From contig NZ_CP102664.1 in the NCBI RefSeq assembly GCF_026427355.1, positions 558,001 to 622,000 of the forward strand: a stretch of 64,000 nt of DNA, written 5' to 3'. The stretch is from Sphingobium sp. JS3065. GTDB lineage: Bacteria > Pseudomonadota > Alphaproteobacteria > Sphingomonadales > Sphingomonadaceae. Both the position numbers and the translations under genes were made by a program. The notes beneath the pieces were generated by a model. It searched no databases and had not been told where the DNA came from. It was given only the letters and a program-made list of their open reading frames with translations. This document shows, piece after piece, positions 37,837 through 46,821 of the stretch (position 1 is the first letter of the stretch; each line of letters begins with the position of its first letter).

Positions 37837-39152
37837 GCGAACCGCTCGGCAGGGCGCTCGCCCGGATGGAGGCTTCGGCCCGCATCCTTGCCCTGATCAA
37901 GCTCGCCAATGTCGGGCTGACGCTGATCTGGGGCTTTGCCGTCACCTATGTATTCGTGCGCGCGCTTCCGCTGCGCGAATTTCAGTCCTTCCTGCTGCTG
38001 GTGGCGTTCGGCAACTTCACCATCTCCGCTGAGTTCGGCCTGACCAGCATCATCTATGCGCGGCTGCGGCGGCATTGGCTGGGGCTTGGGAAGGATGAGG
38101 CGGGCGGCTTCCGGCTGGAGGAAATGGGGATATTGTTCCTGTTCCTCGGCCTGCTGATCGTCGGTGGTTTTGCCGTCCTGATTGTAGCGCTCGCCCTGGG
38201 CGGCTTGCACACCGCTGTGCCGCTGCTGTTCCTGCTGTTTTTCCTCTCCGCCTGCATCAACCTGCCTGCGCTCCTGGCCAAGCGGGCGCTTGCGGCGGTG
38301 GACGGGAATTTCCTCTGGGAAACGCTCGACTGCCTGCGCCGGGTGATGACGATTGCGCTGCTGCTGTTCATCCTGCAAGGGCTGGATCCGCGCCTGTCGG
38401 TGGCATTGCAGCTTTGCGTCAGCATCGCCGTGATCGGCTATGCCATAGCGCTGGTGCATCGCCGCCTGGGCATGGAGGCGCGCCACTGGCTGTCCTTCCG
38501 GACCGGGGGAGGGCATGTCCGGACCCATTATCTGCGGGACATCGGCGCTTCGGCGGCCTTCACCGTCTCGGAAATCCTGGCCTATAACGCGCCCTATTTC
38601 ACCATTGCGGCGGCTACCCATGATGCGCGGCCGATGTTGATCTTCGACTTCTTCTTCAAGATGTCGCGGTCGCTGTCGATGCTCGTGCGGGCGATGGTGG
38701 AGGCGGCCTTGCCCCGGATCACAAGGGCTTTCCATGCGGGCGACAGAGCGCGTTTGCGCCAGTTGTTGGGGCGGGCGCTTGGGATCGCGCTGTTCTTCGC
38801 GCTGGGCGCTTCGGGGGCCTTGCTGCTGCTCGGCGAGTGGCTGTTCGCCAAGCTGTTCGATGGCCGCGCAACGATCGACCGCGTCGATCTGTTGCTGATC
38901 GACGGCGCGTTGCTGGCGCTCGCGGTCATTTGCGTGTCGGTCTATGTGCAGGGCGCATTGGGGCGGTTCACCCTGCTGCTCAGGCGGTCGCTGCCCTTCC
39001 TTGCCGGTTCGCTGCTGAGCGTGCCGCTGGCGCGGATGTTCGCGCCGGAGCGGTTCGATCAACTGTTTCTGATCCTCTATACGCTGACGCTGTTCGTGGC
39101 CGCCGCCATCCATGGCCTTTCGCTGCGGCAGTTGATGGGCAAGCGCGCATGA
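37833..39152 (+). CDS. Oligosaccharide flippase (Wzx/MATE-like)
   Basis: A 439-residue polytopic protein with about 12 predicted helices, no signal peptide and Wzx-like spacing (LIKLANVGLTLIWGFAVTYVFVRALPL at the N terminus; LGIALFFALGASGALLLLGEWLFAKLF; FLAGSLLSVPLARMF). The start GTG overlaps the methyltransferase stop by four bases (GTGA). It should move undecaprenyl-linked repeat units to the periplasm. The assignment rests on topology and position; sequence motifs in this family are weak. Confidence 0.82.
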   Translation: MSEPLGRALARMEASARILALIKLANVGLTLIWGFAVTYVFVRALPLREFQSFLLLVAFGNFTISAEFGLTSIIYARLRRHWLGLGKDEAGGFRLEEMGILFLFLGLLIVGGFAVLIVALALGGLHTAVPLLFLLFFLSACINLPALLAKRALAAVDGNFLWETLDCLRRVMTIALLLFILQGLDPRLSVALQLCVSIAVIGYAIALVHRRLGMEARHWLSFRTGGGHVRTHYLRDIGASAAFTVSEILAYNAPYFTIAAATHDARPMLIFDFFFKMSRSLSMLVRAMVEAALPRITRAFHAGDRARLRQLLGRALGIALFFALGASGALLLLGEWLFAKLFDGRATIDRVDLLLIDGALLALAVICVSVYVQGALGRFTLLLRRSLPFLAGSLLSVPLARMFAPERFDQLFLILYTLTLFVAAAIHGLSLRQLMGKRA

Positions 39153-40288
39153 AGGTCGCCATGTGCGATCCGTCGCTGTTCACCGGGCGCTATGACGACA
39201 GTCTCTGCGCAGCGATGGCGACGGAGGGGATGGACGTCACCTTGCTCGGTCGGCCGATGCGGGCGACCGATGCGATCGAACCGCAGGCCTATCGTTACGA
39301 TCCGCGCTTCTTCCGCCGGAGCGACGCGTTGCGGCAGCGGATCGGGGAGGGGCAGGCCTTCCGTCTGCTCAAGGCAGCGGAATATGGGCTGAGCTGCGCC
39401 CTGGGTGATCTCGGCACCCTGGCCGATGCCGATGTCGCCCATATGCAATGGCTTCCGTTGGCGCCTGCAGACAGGATCATGCTGCGGCGGCTGAAGGGCA
39501 GGACGGCGCTGGTCCATACGGTCCATAATGCCGATGCCTATCATGCCGATGCCGGGGTGCAGGGCAGGGGCTATCGCGATCTGCTCGACATGTTCGACGC
39601 GCTGATCGTCCATGGCGGAACGACGCGGGCGGCGCTGGAGCGGCAGGGCGTCGATCCGGCGCGCATCCATGTGACGCCGCATCCGCCGATGCGCCTTGCG
39701 TCCGCCGGGCCGGACGATCTGGCGCAGGTGCCGGACGCCGCCCTGCCGCGCCTGCTCTTCTTCGGGACGATCCGGCCCTATAAGGGCGTCGACCTGCTGG
39801 TGGAGGCCTGCCTGTCGCTCTGGCGGGCGGGGCACCGCTTTGAACTGGCGCTGGCGGGCAAGCCCTTCATGGACGTCGCGCCGCTGATCGAGAGCGTGCA
39901 CGCGGCGGGCTTTGGCGATCGGCTGATCGCCGATCTCGGTTTCCTGACCGAACAACGGCTCGACGCGCATATGGCGAAGGCGGACATATTGGCCTTCCCC
40001 TATCGGCACATCGACAGCAGCGGCGCTTTCCTCTCGGCCTTGCACCATGGCAAGGCGATGGTGACGTCCGACGCTGGCATGTTCGCCGGCCTGCCGCAGG
40101 AAGTCGCCGTCAGGGCGCCGGCGGGAAATGCGGCGGCGCTTGCGCAAGTCCTCTTGCCCCTCGTAGAAAGCGCGGCCATCAGGCAGGCTTTGGGAGCGCG
40201 CGCGCGCACCTATGGAGATTCAATGGGTAACTGGAAGGAGATGGCGCTGGCCACCATCGCGATCTACCGGAGCGTGGCGCGAGCATGA
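39149..40288 (+). CDS. Glycosyltransferase (GT4-like)
   Basis: A 379-residue GT-B protein. The N-terminal domain has DVAHMQWLPLAPADRIMLRRLKG and VHTVHNADAYHAD. The C-terminal domain has LLFFGTIRPYKGVDLLVEA, the GT4 hallmark, then FPYRHIDSSGAFLSALHHGKAMVTSD, the EX7E-like region with Ser-Ser-Gly. ATGA overlap with the flippase stop. It extends the lipid-linked repeat unit. Confidence 0.9.
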   Translation: MKVAMCDPSLFTGRYDDSLCAAMATEGMDVTLLGRPMRATDAIEPQAYRYDPRFFRRSDALRQRIGEGQAFRLLKAAEYGLSCALGDLGTLADADVAHMQWLPLAPADRIMLRRLKGRTALVHTVHNADAYHADAGVQGRGYRDLLDMFDALIVHGGTTRAALERQGVDPARIHVTPHPPMRLASAGPDDLAQVPDAALPRLLFFGTIRPYKGVDLLVEACLSLWRAGHRFELALAGKPFMDVAPLIESVHAAGFGDRLIADLGFLTEQRLDAHMAKADILAFPYRHIDSSGAFLSALHHGKAMVTSDAGMFAGLPQEVAVRAPAGNAAALAQVLLPLVESAAIRQALGARARTYGDSMGNWKEMALATIAIYRSVARA

Positions 40289-41037
40289 GCCGTTATGTTC
40301 GTGAACTGCGCGACCGGGCGCTGGCTGTGCGGCTGGCTGTGGCGGGCCGTGTTCATCAATATCCTGAAATTCAGGCGTTGCGCCGGTTTTTGAGCGTATT
40401 TGCCATCGATTGCGTGTTCGACGTCGGGGCCAATCGCGGCCAATATGCGACGATGCTGCGCAAGGATGCGGGGTTCCGGGGCACGATCCTGTCCTTCGAA
40501 CCCAATCCGGAGATTTTCGCGGAACTGGAGAGGAATGCCGCGTCCGACCGCAAATGGCATGTGTTCAACATGGCGCTGTCCGATTTCGACGGGACGGCCA
40601 GCTTCAACATCATGGCCGCCGACCAGTTCAGTTCCCTGAAGAAACCGTCCGGGGAACAGGACGCAATCTTTGCCGACCGCAACAAGGTGACGCGCACCGT
40701 CGACATGCAGTGCCGCCGCCTGGAGAGCATGCTGCCGGAATTGAAGCGCGCCCACGGCTTCGCCCGGCCGTTCCTCAAGATGGACACGCAGGGTCATGAC
40801 CTCTCAGTCTGTGAAGGCGCGGGCGGCGTGCTGGGTGAAATGGCGGGGGTGCAGACCGAACTCGGCGTCCGGCCGATCTATGAAGGCGGCACCGGCTATC
40901 GGGACATGATTGACTGGCTGGCGATCCGCGCTTTCGTGCCTTCTGCCTTCTTCGCCAACAACAAGGGACATTTCCCCCTGCTGGTCGAGATGGACGGCAT
41001 CTTCGTCAATCAGGCATATTTGTCGCAGGACCGTTGA
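40285..41037 (+). CDS. FkbM-family methyltransferase
   Basis: A 250-residue protein with motif I VFDVGANRGQYA, FEPNPEIFAELERNA (acidic loop binding SAM), ALSDFDGTASFN, and LKMDTQGHDLSV, the FkbM signature. FkbM-like enzymes O-methylate sugars and polyketides. It overlaps the preceding gene by four bases and the following one by one base, so it is an integral part of the operon. With the zinc-ribbon methyltransferase it predicts at least two methyl groups on the polymer. Confidence 0.92.
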   Translation: MSRYVRELRDRALAVRLAVAGRVHQYPEIQALRRFLSVFAIDCVFDVGANRGQYATMLRKDAGFRGTILSFEPNPEIFAELERNAASDRKWHVFNMALSDFDGTASFNIMAADQFSSLKKPSGEQDAIFADRNKVTRTVDMQCRRLESMLPELKRAHGFARPFLKMDTQGHDLSVCEGAGGVLGEMAGVQTELGVRPIYEGGTGYRDMIDWLAIRAFVPSAFFANNKGHFPLLVEMDGIFVNQAYLSQDR

Positions 41038-42776
41038 TGCACGGCAGAGCGCTCTCCGTCAGTGCCACCCGCCTTTTTCTGGCGGGCGCGATCGGGCTGA
41101 CGCTCTGGCTGGGCGCGACTTTCCTATGGCATGTGACCTATCGGCAGGGCATCAGCCTGGCCGTCATCCTGTTCCTCGATCAGGATTTTCCCGCACTGCT
41201 GGGCGGGCTGCTGCTGCTGACGCTGGCCGCACCTTTTGCCGAAGGGTTGGGATGGCGCCTGCCCTTTCCCCGGGCGCGGGTGATGGTGCCGCTGGTGATG
41301 CTGTTCGGCCTCGTCGCCTGGGCGGGACATTATTGGCTGTTCCAGGATTATTCCATCTCCCGCGATGAGGAGGTGGCGCGCTTTGCCGCCGCCTATATGC
41401 GGGAAGGTTTCCTGGCGCGGCCCATCCCGATGGAGTGGGAAGCCTATCGCCGGGCGATCATGCCGGAATTCTTCTCGCCCTTCGGCGCGGCGGATTATTG
41501 GACGGCGGCCTATCTGCCGGTAAACAGCGCGATCCAGGCGTTGTTCTGGCAATTGGGCGATCCCAATCTGGCGGGGCCGGTGCTGCTGATCGCCGGTCTG
41601 TTCGCGCTGTGGCGCGTGGCGCTGCATCTTTTCCCCGACCGGCCCGATGCGGTGTGGGTGACGATGCTGCTGGCGCTGTCCTCCGCGCAGCTTTGGGTTA
41701 CGGCGATGACTCCCTATGCCATGACAGGGCATTTCGCGCTCAACATGATCTGGCTGGCGCTGGTGCTGCGCGGGGGACTGGTCGGACATCTGAGTGCGGG
41801 CGTAGTCGCGCTGGCGGCGGCGGGGCTGCATCAGTGGCATTTTCCGCCGATCTTCATCCTGCCCTTCATCCTCTGGATGCTGCTCGGCAGGCGTTGGAAA
41901 ATCGCGATCTTTCACATATTGGTGCTGGCGGCCATCGTCATCGTCTGGGCCAAGCTCTGGCCTGCCTTCCTGACGCATGTGCTTGGCCAGCCGACCGACA
42001 TTCGGCCATCCGCCGGGGTGGCGGACAAGGTGGGCAGCCTGTTCGAGCGGCTGGGCGACCGCTGGCAGCCGCTGGTCAATCTCAGCCGCTTTGCCGCCTG
42101 GAACAATATATTGATGGTGCCGCTGGCGACGCTGGGCGTGTTCGCCATGCGCTGGCGCAAGGCGATCCGGGGACAGGAAATCGCATTGCCGCTGGCTTTG
42201 GGCTGCTTTGCGGGATGTGCGCTGGCGCTGGCGCAGGGTTATGGCTGGGGTTATCGCTATGCCCATGGCTTTATCGGGCCGTTCTGCCTGTTGGCGGGGC
42301 TGGGCTGGGTGCGCTTTCGCAAGGGGGCGATGCGTCCGGTCTTTCTGGGGGTGGCGATTACGCTCCTCGGCAGCGCCTATCTCGTTTGGCGCACGCATGG
42401 CTTCGTGGCGCCCTATGCTGCGAGTCATCGGATGATCGATGCATCGCAGGCTGATGTCGTGCTGGTCGATCCTCGCGGCGGTCTTTACGTCACGGATCTG
42501 GTGCGGGGACGCAATGGCGTCCCGGGCAAGCCCATGGTGATGAACCTGGGCATGCTGACGCTGGATCAGGTCGACAATCTCTGCAAAAATTATGTGGTCG
42601 AGTTGTTCGACCGGGCTGAATTTCGGCCTCTGGGCGTGCCGTTGGCGCGATGGAATCTCGGCCGCATGGACGCCCTGCGCGCACATATGAAGGCAGAGGG
42701 CTGCGACAAGCCCGTCCAGCCGCCGCTGCCCGAGACGGAGGAAGAGGCGTTCAACGCGGCCGGGGATGTCTTGTAA
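41037..42776 (+). CDS. Large polytopic membrane protein (GT-C-like or polymerase candidate)
   Basis: A 579-residue protein with about 11-12 hydrophobic helices (LFLAGAIGLTLWLGATFLW; PALLGGLLLLTLAAPF; VMVPLVMLFGLVAWAGHYWLF; LAGPVLLIAGLFALWRVAL and others) and a C-terminal soluble part of ~130 residues. After the third helix comes YSISRDEEVARFAAAYM, recalling the acidic periplasmic loop of GT-C glycosyltransferases (PMT/ArnT). No recognised Wzy is in the cluster, so this last gene could be the missing polymerase, or a GT-C transferase decorating the polymer. The start ATG overlaps the fkbM-like stop. Confidence 0.65.
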   Translation: MHGRALSVSATRLFLAGAIGLTLWLGATFLWHVTYRQGISLAVILFLDQDFPALLGGLLLLTLAAPFAEGLGWRLPFPRARVMVPLVMLFGLVAWAGHYWLFQDYSISRDEEVARFAAAYMREGFLARPIPMEWEAYRRAIMPEFFSPFGAADYWTAAYLPVNSAIQALFWQLGDPNLAGPVLLIAGLFALWRVALHLFPDRPDAVWVTMLLALSSAQLWVTAMTPYAMTGHFALNMIWLALVLRGGLVGHLSAGVVALAAAGLHQWHFPPIFILPFILWMLLGRRWKIAIFHILVLAAIVIVWAKLWPAFLTHVLGQPTDIRPSAGVADKVGSLFERLGDRWQPLVNLSRFAAWNNILMVPLATLGVFAMRWRKAIRGQEIALPLALGCFAGCALALAQGYGWGYRYAHGFIGPFCLLAGLGWVRFRKGAMRPVFLGVAITLLGSAYLVWRTHGFVAPYAASHRMIDASQADVVLVDPRGGLYVTDLVRGRNGVPGKPMVMNLGMLTLDQVDNLCKNYVVELFDRAEFRPLGVPLARWNLGRMDALRAHMKAEGCDKPVQPPLPETEEEAFNAAGDVL

Positions 42777-42785
42777 AGGGGGGGG

Positions 42786-44489
42786 CTATTGCCCCTTTAC
42801 ATAGACCCGCTTGCCGCCGATCCATGTTTCCAGCACCTGCGTCCCGCGAATGTCGTTCGGGCTGGCGGAGGAAATATCCCGGTCGATCAGGATGAAATCC
42901 GCCCGTTGGCCGGGGATCAGGCTTCCGAAGCGCTTCTCCGCAAAGCCCGCATAGGCCGCCTGCCGGGTGAACCCATCCAGCGCCGACGCGAAGCTCACCC
43001 GCTGTTCGGGCATCCAACCGCCGCCCGGCTGGCCCGATGCGTCCTCCCGGCTCATCGCGGCGGCGATACCGGGAAAGGGATTGGGGCTTTCCACCGGCAC
43101 GTCCGACCCGAAGGCCAGGGGCACGCGATTGTCCAGCATCGCCTTCCACGCATAGGCGCCCCTCAACCGGGCATCGCCCAGCCGCGCCGTCGCCATGCGC
43201 CAGTCGGAGGTCTGATGCACCGGCTGCATCGAGGCGACGATGCCAAATTGCCCGAAGCGCGGCAGTTCCGCAGGATCGACAATCTGCGCATGTTCGATGC
43301 GCCAGCGCCGGTCGCCCTTGTAGGTTTCGTTGAGTTCCTGAACGGCGTCCAATATTTCGCTGTTGGCCGCGTCGCCTATGGCGTGGACCGCGATCTGGAA
43401 ATTGTCCATCGCCGCCCGGCTCATGATGTTGCGGAGCTGGGTCGAAGGGATCATCGGCAGCCCGCGCTGTCCCGGCGCGTCGGCATAGTCGGCCTTCAAC
43501 CAAGCCCCGCGCGACCCCAGTGCGCCGTCCAGGACCAGCTTGACACCGCCCATGCGCAGATGGTCGTCATAGAGCCAGAGCGTCGGTTCCGGCCCGGCGA
43601 TCAGCACCATATTGTCGAGGCCATAGGCATAGGAGATGATCCGCACCCGCAGCGCTCCGCGATCCGCGGACCGCCGGAAAGCCTGCCAATCCTCGATGCT
43701 GGTGCCCATGTCGGCAATGCCGGTGATGCCCTGTTTGAGCAGCGCCTGCTGCGCCTTTTCCAGCGCGATGTCCCGGTCCTTGGGCGCGGGCGGCGGGACG
43801 ACTCGCGTCACCAGTTCCATCGCCTTGTCCACGAACACGCCGGCAGGCTTGCCGCCCGCCATTTCGATGCGTCCACCGGCAGGAGCTTTGGTCGCGGCGG
43901 TAATGGCGGCCGCCTTGATCGCCTGCGAATTGGCCCAGCCCGCATGACCGTCGATCCGTTCCAGCCAGACCGGCACGTCGCTGACCGCCGCGTCCAGTTC
44001 GGCGGCGGTCGGGAAACGGCCCAGGCCCCAAAGTTCCTGGTTCCAGCCCGTGCCGATGATCCATTTCCGGCCCGGATTGGCGGCGGCATAAGCCCTGATC
44101 TTCGCCTGCGCTTCCGCCAACGATTTCGTGCCTGACAGGTCGAGCGTGATCAGCGACAGGCCATAGCCCATGACATGCCCATGCGCGTCGATCAGGCCGG
44201 GGATCAGTACCTTGCCGCCCGCATCCAGCTTGAAGTCGGGACGTTTGGGTTGCGCCGGTTCCGGATCGTTCTTCCGGCGCTTTTTGGGGCGGATATATTC
44301 CGGTTCCTGATAGCGATCGGGCAGCAATTTTTCGACCTTGCCCTCGTCATCGATGGTCAGCGCCTTGAACCGCACCAGCCGCCCATCGGCATCCAGCGCG
44401 ATCCCGTTCACATTGTCGATCACGCCCGAAGCCAGCGCCACGCCGGGCAGGGCAAGCGCGGCAACCGCCGCCAGCAATGCGGCCCTCAT
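42786..44489 (-). CDS. Exported YtcJ-like amidohydrolase
   Basis: A 567-residue metal-dependent hydrolase with signal peptide MRAALLAAVAALALPGVALA. The amidohydrolase-3 family features are GLIDAHGHVMG (metal His-X-His), a carboxylated-Lys/His region (IGTGWNQELWG), the VHAIGDAAN and EHAQIVDP metal/catalytic segments, and FGSDVPVESPNPFPGI with the catalytic Asp. The long insert YIRPKKRRKNDPEPAQPKR after residue 60 is unusual. Its stop lies just 9 bases beyond the EPS operon end, convergent. The upstream gene's stop overlaps its start (ATGA), so the two are one operon. Substrate unknown. Confidence 0.88.
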   Translation of the reverse strand: MRAALLAAVAALALPGVALASGVIDNVNGIALDADGRLVRFKALTIDDEGKVEKLLPDRYQEPEYIRPKKRRKNDPEPAQPKRPDFKLDAGGKVLIPGLIDAHGHVMGYGLSLITLDLSGTKSLAEAQAKIRAYAAANPGRKWIIGTGWNQELWGLGRFPTAAELDAAVSDVPVWLERIDGHAGWANSQAIKAAAITAATKAPAGGRIEMAGGKPAGVFVDKAMELVTRVVPPPAPKDRDIALEKAQQALLKQGITGIADMGTSIEDWQAFRRSADRGALRVRIISYAYGLDNMVLIAGPEPTLWLYDDHLRMGGVKLVLDGALGSRGAWLKADYADAPGQRGLPMIPSTQLRNIMSRAAMDNFQIAVHAIGDAANSEILDAVQELNETYKGDRRWRIEHAQIVDPAELPRFGQFGIVASMQPVHQTSDWRMATARLGDARLRGAYAWKAMLDNRVPLAFGSDVPVESPNPFPGIAAAMSREDASGQPGGGWMPEQRVSFASALDGFTRQAAYAGFAEKRFGSLIPGQRADFILIDRDISSASPNDIRGTQVLETWIGGKRVYVKGQ

Positions 44490-45355
44490 GCCCGTGTGAT
44501 CCGCCGCACGATGGCGCTAGTATCCTGCCGATGACCGCCCATCGCCTGCACATCGGCGTAGAATTGGTCGATTAGCGCTGTCACCGGGAGGGTCGCGCCA
44601 TTGGCCCGCGCTTCCTCCAGCGCCAGCCCCAGATCCTTGCGCATCCAGTCGACCGCGAAGCCGAAATCGAAACTGTCGGCGGCCATCGTCTTCCAATAAT
44701 TGTCCATCTGCCAGCTTTGCGCCGCGCCGCCGGAAATCGCGTCGAAGGTCTTGTCCAGATCCAGTTCCGCTGCCTGCGCAAAGCGGAGCGCTTCGGCGAG
44801 GCCCTGCACTATGCCGCCGATGCAGATCTGGTTCACCATCTTGGCGGTCTGGCCCGCGCCTGCTCGCCCGACATGGACGATGCGCGGCGCATAGGCCTGC
44901 ATCACGATCCTGGCCGCAGCGACAGCCGGTTCACTGCCGCCGCACATGACGGCCAGGCTGCCCTTTTCCGCACCTGCCTGACCGCCCGTCACCGGCGCGT
45001 CGACGCAATGCAGCCCCCGGCTCTCGCCCTCCACGAACAATTGCCGCGCGATCCGCGCCGACACCGTCGTATGGTCGATGAACAGCCCGCCCGGCTTCAT
45101 CGATCGAAAGGCGCCGTCGCGGCCCAGCGTGATCTGGCTCAGATCGTCGTCGGTGCCGACGCAACTGATGACGATCTCCGCATCTTCGGCCGCCTTGGCC
45201 GGGTTGATCGCGACCGCGCCGCCATAGGCCTCCGCCCAGCGCTTCGCCTTGCCGATGGAGCGGTTGTAGACGGTCAGATCATGCCCCGCCTTCGCCAGAT
45301 GCCCCGCAATCGGGCCGCCCATGACCCCCAGGCCGATAAACGCGATTTTAGCCAT
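44486..45355 (-). CDS. 3-hydroxyisobutyrate dehydrogenase-family oxidoreductase
   Basis: A 289-residue NAD(P)-dependent beta-hydroxyacid dehydrogenase. N-terminal Rossmann motif IGLGVMGGPIAGHLAKAGH; DHTTVSARIA and DAPVTGGQAGAEKGSLAVMCGG are the substrate-binding signature, and GAGQTAKMVNQ carries the catalytic lysine. Substrates of the family include 3-hydroxyisobutyrate, tartronate semialdehyde and glyoxylate/succinic semialdehyde; the sequence does not decide. A role in valine degradation would fit the branched-chain genes at 59364-62968, but they are 14 kb away. Confidence 0.9.
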   Translation of the reverse strand: MAKIAFIGLGVMGGPIAGHLAKAGHDLTVYNRSIGKAKRWAEAYGGAVAINPAKAAEDAEIVISCVGTDDDLSQITLGRDGAFRSMKPGGLFIDHTTVSARIARQLFVEGESRGLHCVDAPVTGGQAGAEKGSLAVMCGGSEPAVAAARIVMQAYAPRIVHVGRAGAGQTAKMVNQICIGGIVQGLAEALRFAQAAELDLDKTFDAISGGAAQSWQMDNYWKTMAADSFDFGFAVDWMRKDLGLALEEARANGATLPVTALIDQFYADVQAMGGHRQDTSAIVRRITRA

Positions 45356-45452
45356 ATGCCTCGATCAGTTGGATGCGCGCCCGTCAGCCATAGGCACAGT
45401 TTTCAGCGAGTGCCAGTTTCTTCCGCCGCAATTTTGAGGTAGGTGCCGCGCC

Positions 45453-46700
45453 ATGAACACGCTGACCAAGATCGAAAGCGCCACGCCGCTGCCCATTTCC
45501 GTCGACGACATATTGGCGGCGCGGGTGCGAATTTCCGGCTCCGTCGTGCATACGCCGACGCTGGTCAGCCAGACGCTGTCGGCCATGTTCGGCTGCAAAG
45601 TCTATCTGAAATTCGAAAATCTCCAGTTCACCGCCGCCTACAAGGAACGCGGCGCGCTCAACCGCCTGCTGCAACTGGACGAGAAGGCGAAGAAGAAGGG
45701 CATCATCGCCGCTTCGGCCGGCAATCATGCGCAGGGCCTTGCCTATCATGGCAAGCGTCTGGGCGTGCCCGTGACCATCGTCATGCCGACCACCACGCCG
45801 ACCGTGAAGGTGACGCAGACGCAAGGGCATGGCGCCACGGTCGTCCAATATGGCGAGAAGTTCGACGACGCCTATGCCCATGCCCGCAAGCTGGAGGTGG
45901 AGCAGGGCCTGACCTTCGTCCATCCCTTCGACGAGCCGGACATCATGGCGGGGCAGGGCACGGTCGCGCTCGAAATGCTGGAGGACGCGCCGGAGATCGA
46001 TACGCTGATCATCCCCATCGGCGGCGGCGGCCTGTTTTCGGGCGTGGCGACGGCGGCCAAGGCGATGAAGCCGGACATCAAGATATATGGCGTTCAAGCG
46101 GAACTCTATCCGTCGATGTACGATCATATCAAGGGCGCGAACCTGCCCTGCGACGGCGACACGCTGGCGGAGGGCATCGCCGTCAAGCAGCCGGGCGAAC
46201 TCACCCGCCGTTTCGTCGAGCGGCTGGCGGACGATGTGCTGCTGGTCAGCGAACGCCATCTGGAGGAAGCGGTCAGCCTGCTGCTCCAGATCGAAAAGAC
46301 GGTGGTGGAGGGCGCGGGCGCCGCAGGACTTGCCGCGCTGCTGACGCACAGGGACGAGTTCGCAGGGCGCAATGTCGGCCTGATCCTGACCGGCGGCAAC
46401 ATCGACACGCGCCTGCTGGCGAATGTGCTGTTGCGCGATCTGGCGCGTTCGGGCCGATTGGCGCGGCTGCGCATCATCCTTCAGGACCGGCCGGGTGCGC
46501 TGTTCCATGTGGCGCGCATCTTCGACCAGGAAGCGGTCAATATCCTGGAGCTTTCGCACCAGCGCATCTTTACCAATTTGCCTGCCAAGGGCCTCAGCCT
46601 CGACGTCGAGTGCGAGACGCGCGACGGCGCTCATCTGGAGCGCCTGATCGCGGCGCTTCGCGAGGTTGGCTATGAGGTTGCGCCGATCGAAGTGGCCTGA
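45453..46700 (+). CDS. ilvA: Threonine ammonia-lyase with ACT domain
   Basis: A 415-residue PLP enzyme converting threonine to 2-oxobutanoate and ammonia. The PLP lysine is Lys64 in AAYKERGA; SAGNHAQGLA and the glycine loop PIGGGGLFSG bind the cofactor phosphate. The C-terminal ~80 residues (LARLRIILQDRPGALFHVARIFD) are one ACT domain, as in the short, single-ACT form common in alphaproteobacteria, which differs from the two-domain biosynthetic enzyme of enterobacteria. Allosteric control by branched-chain amino acids is likely but unproven. Divergent from the HIBADH-like gene across 97 bases. Confidence 0.93.
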   Translation: MNTLTKIESATPLPISVDDILAARVRISGSVVHTPTLVSQTLSAMFGCKVYLKFENLQFTAAYKERGALNRLLQLDEKAKKKGIIAASAGNHAQGLAYHGKRLGVPVTIVMPTTTPTVKVTQTQGHGATVVQYGEKFDDAYAHARKLEVEQGLTFVHPFDEPDIMAGQGTVALEMLEDAPEIDTLIIPIGGGGLFSGVATAAKAMKPDIKIYGVQAELYPSMYDHIKGANLPCDGDTLAEGIAVKQPGELTRRFVERLADDVLLVSERHLEEAVSLLLQIEKTVVEGAGAAGLAALLTHRDEFAGRNVGLILTGGNIDTRLLANVLLRDLARSGRLARLRIILQDRPGALFHVARIFDQEAVNILELSHQRIFTNLPAKGLSLDVECETRDGAHLERLIAALREVGYEVAPIEVA

Positions 46701-46821
46701 TCGACGCGGCCTCTGCCGCTTAACCAATTTTCGTGGTAAATAAACTTTTCACAGCCGCTTGCGGACGGCATAGTCGACTCATGAATCAGGGGTCGGGCAG
46801 CGCTGTGGGGGAGATGCGGTT

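Noticed and set aside
46700..46821. A promoter or small gene in the spacer before bpt
   Set aside because: No convincing reading frame or promoter pair could be defined by eye.
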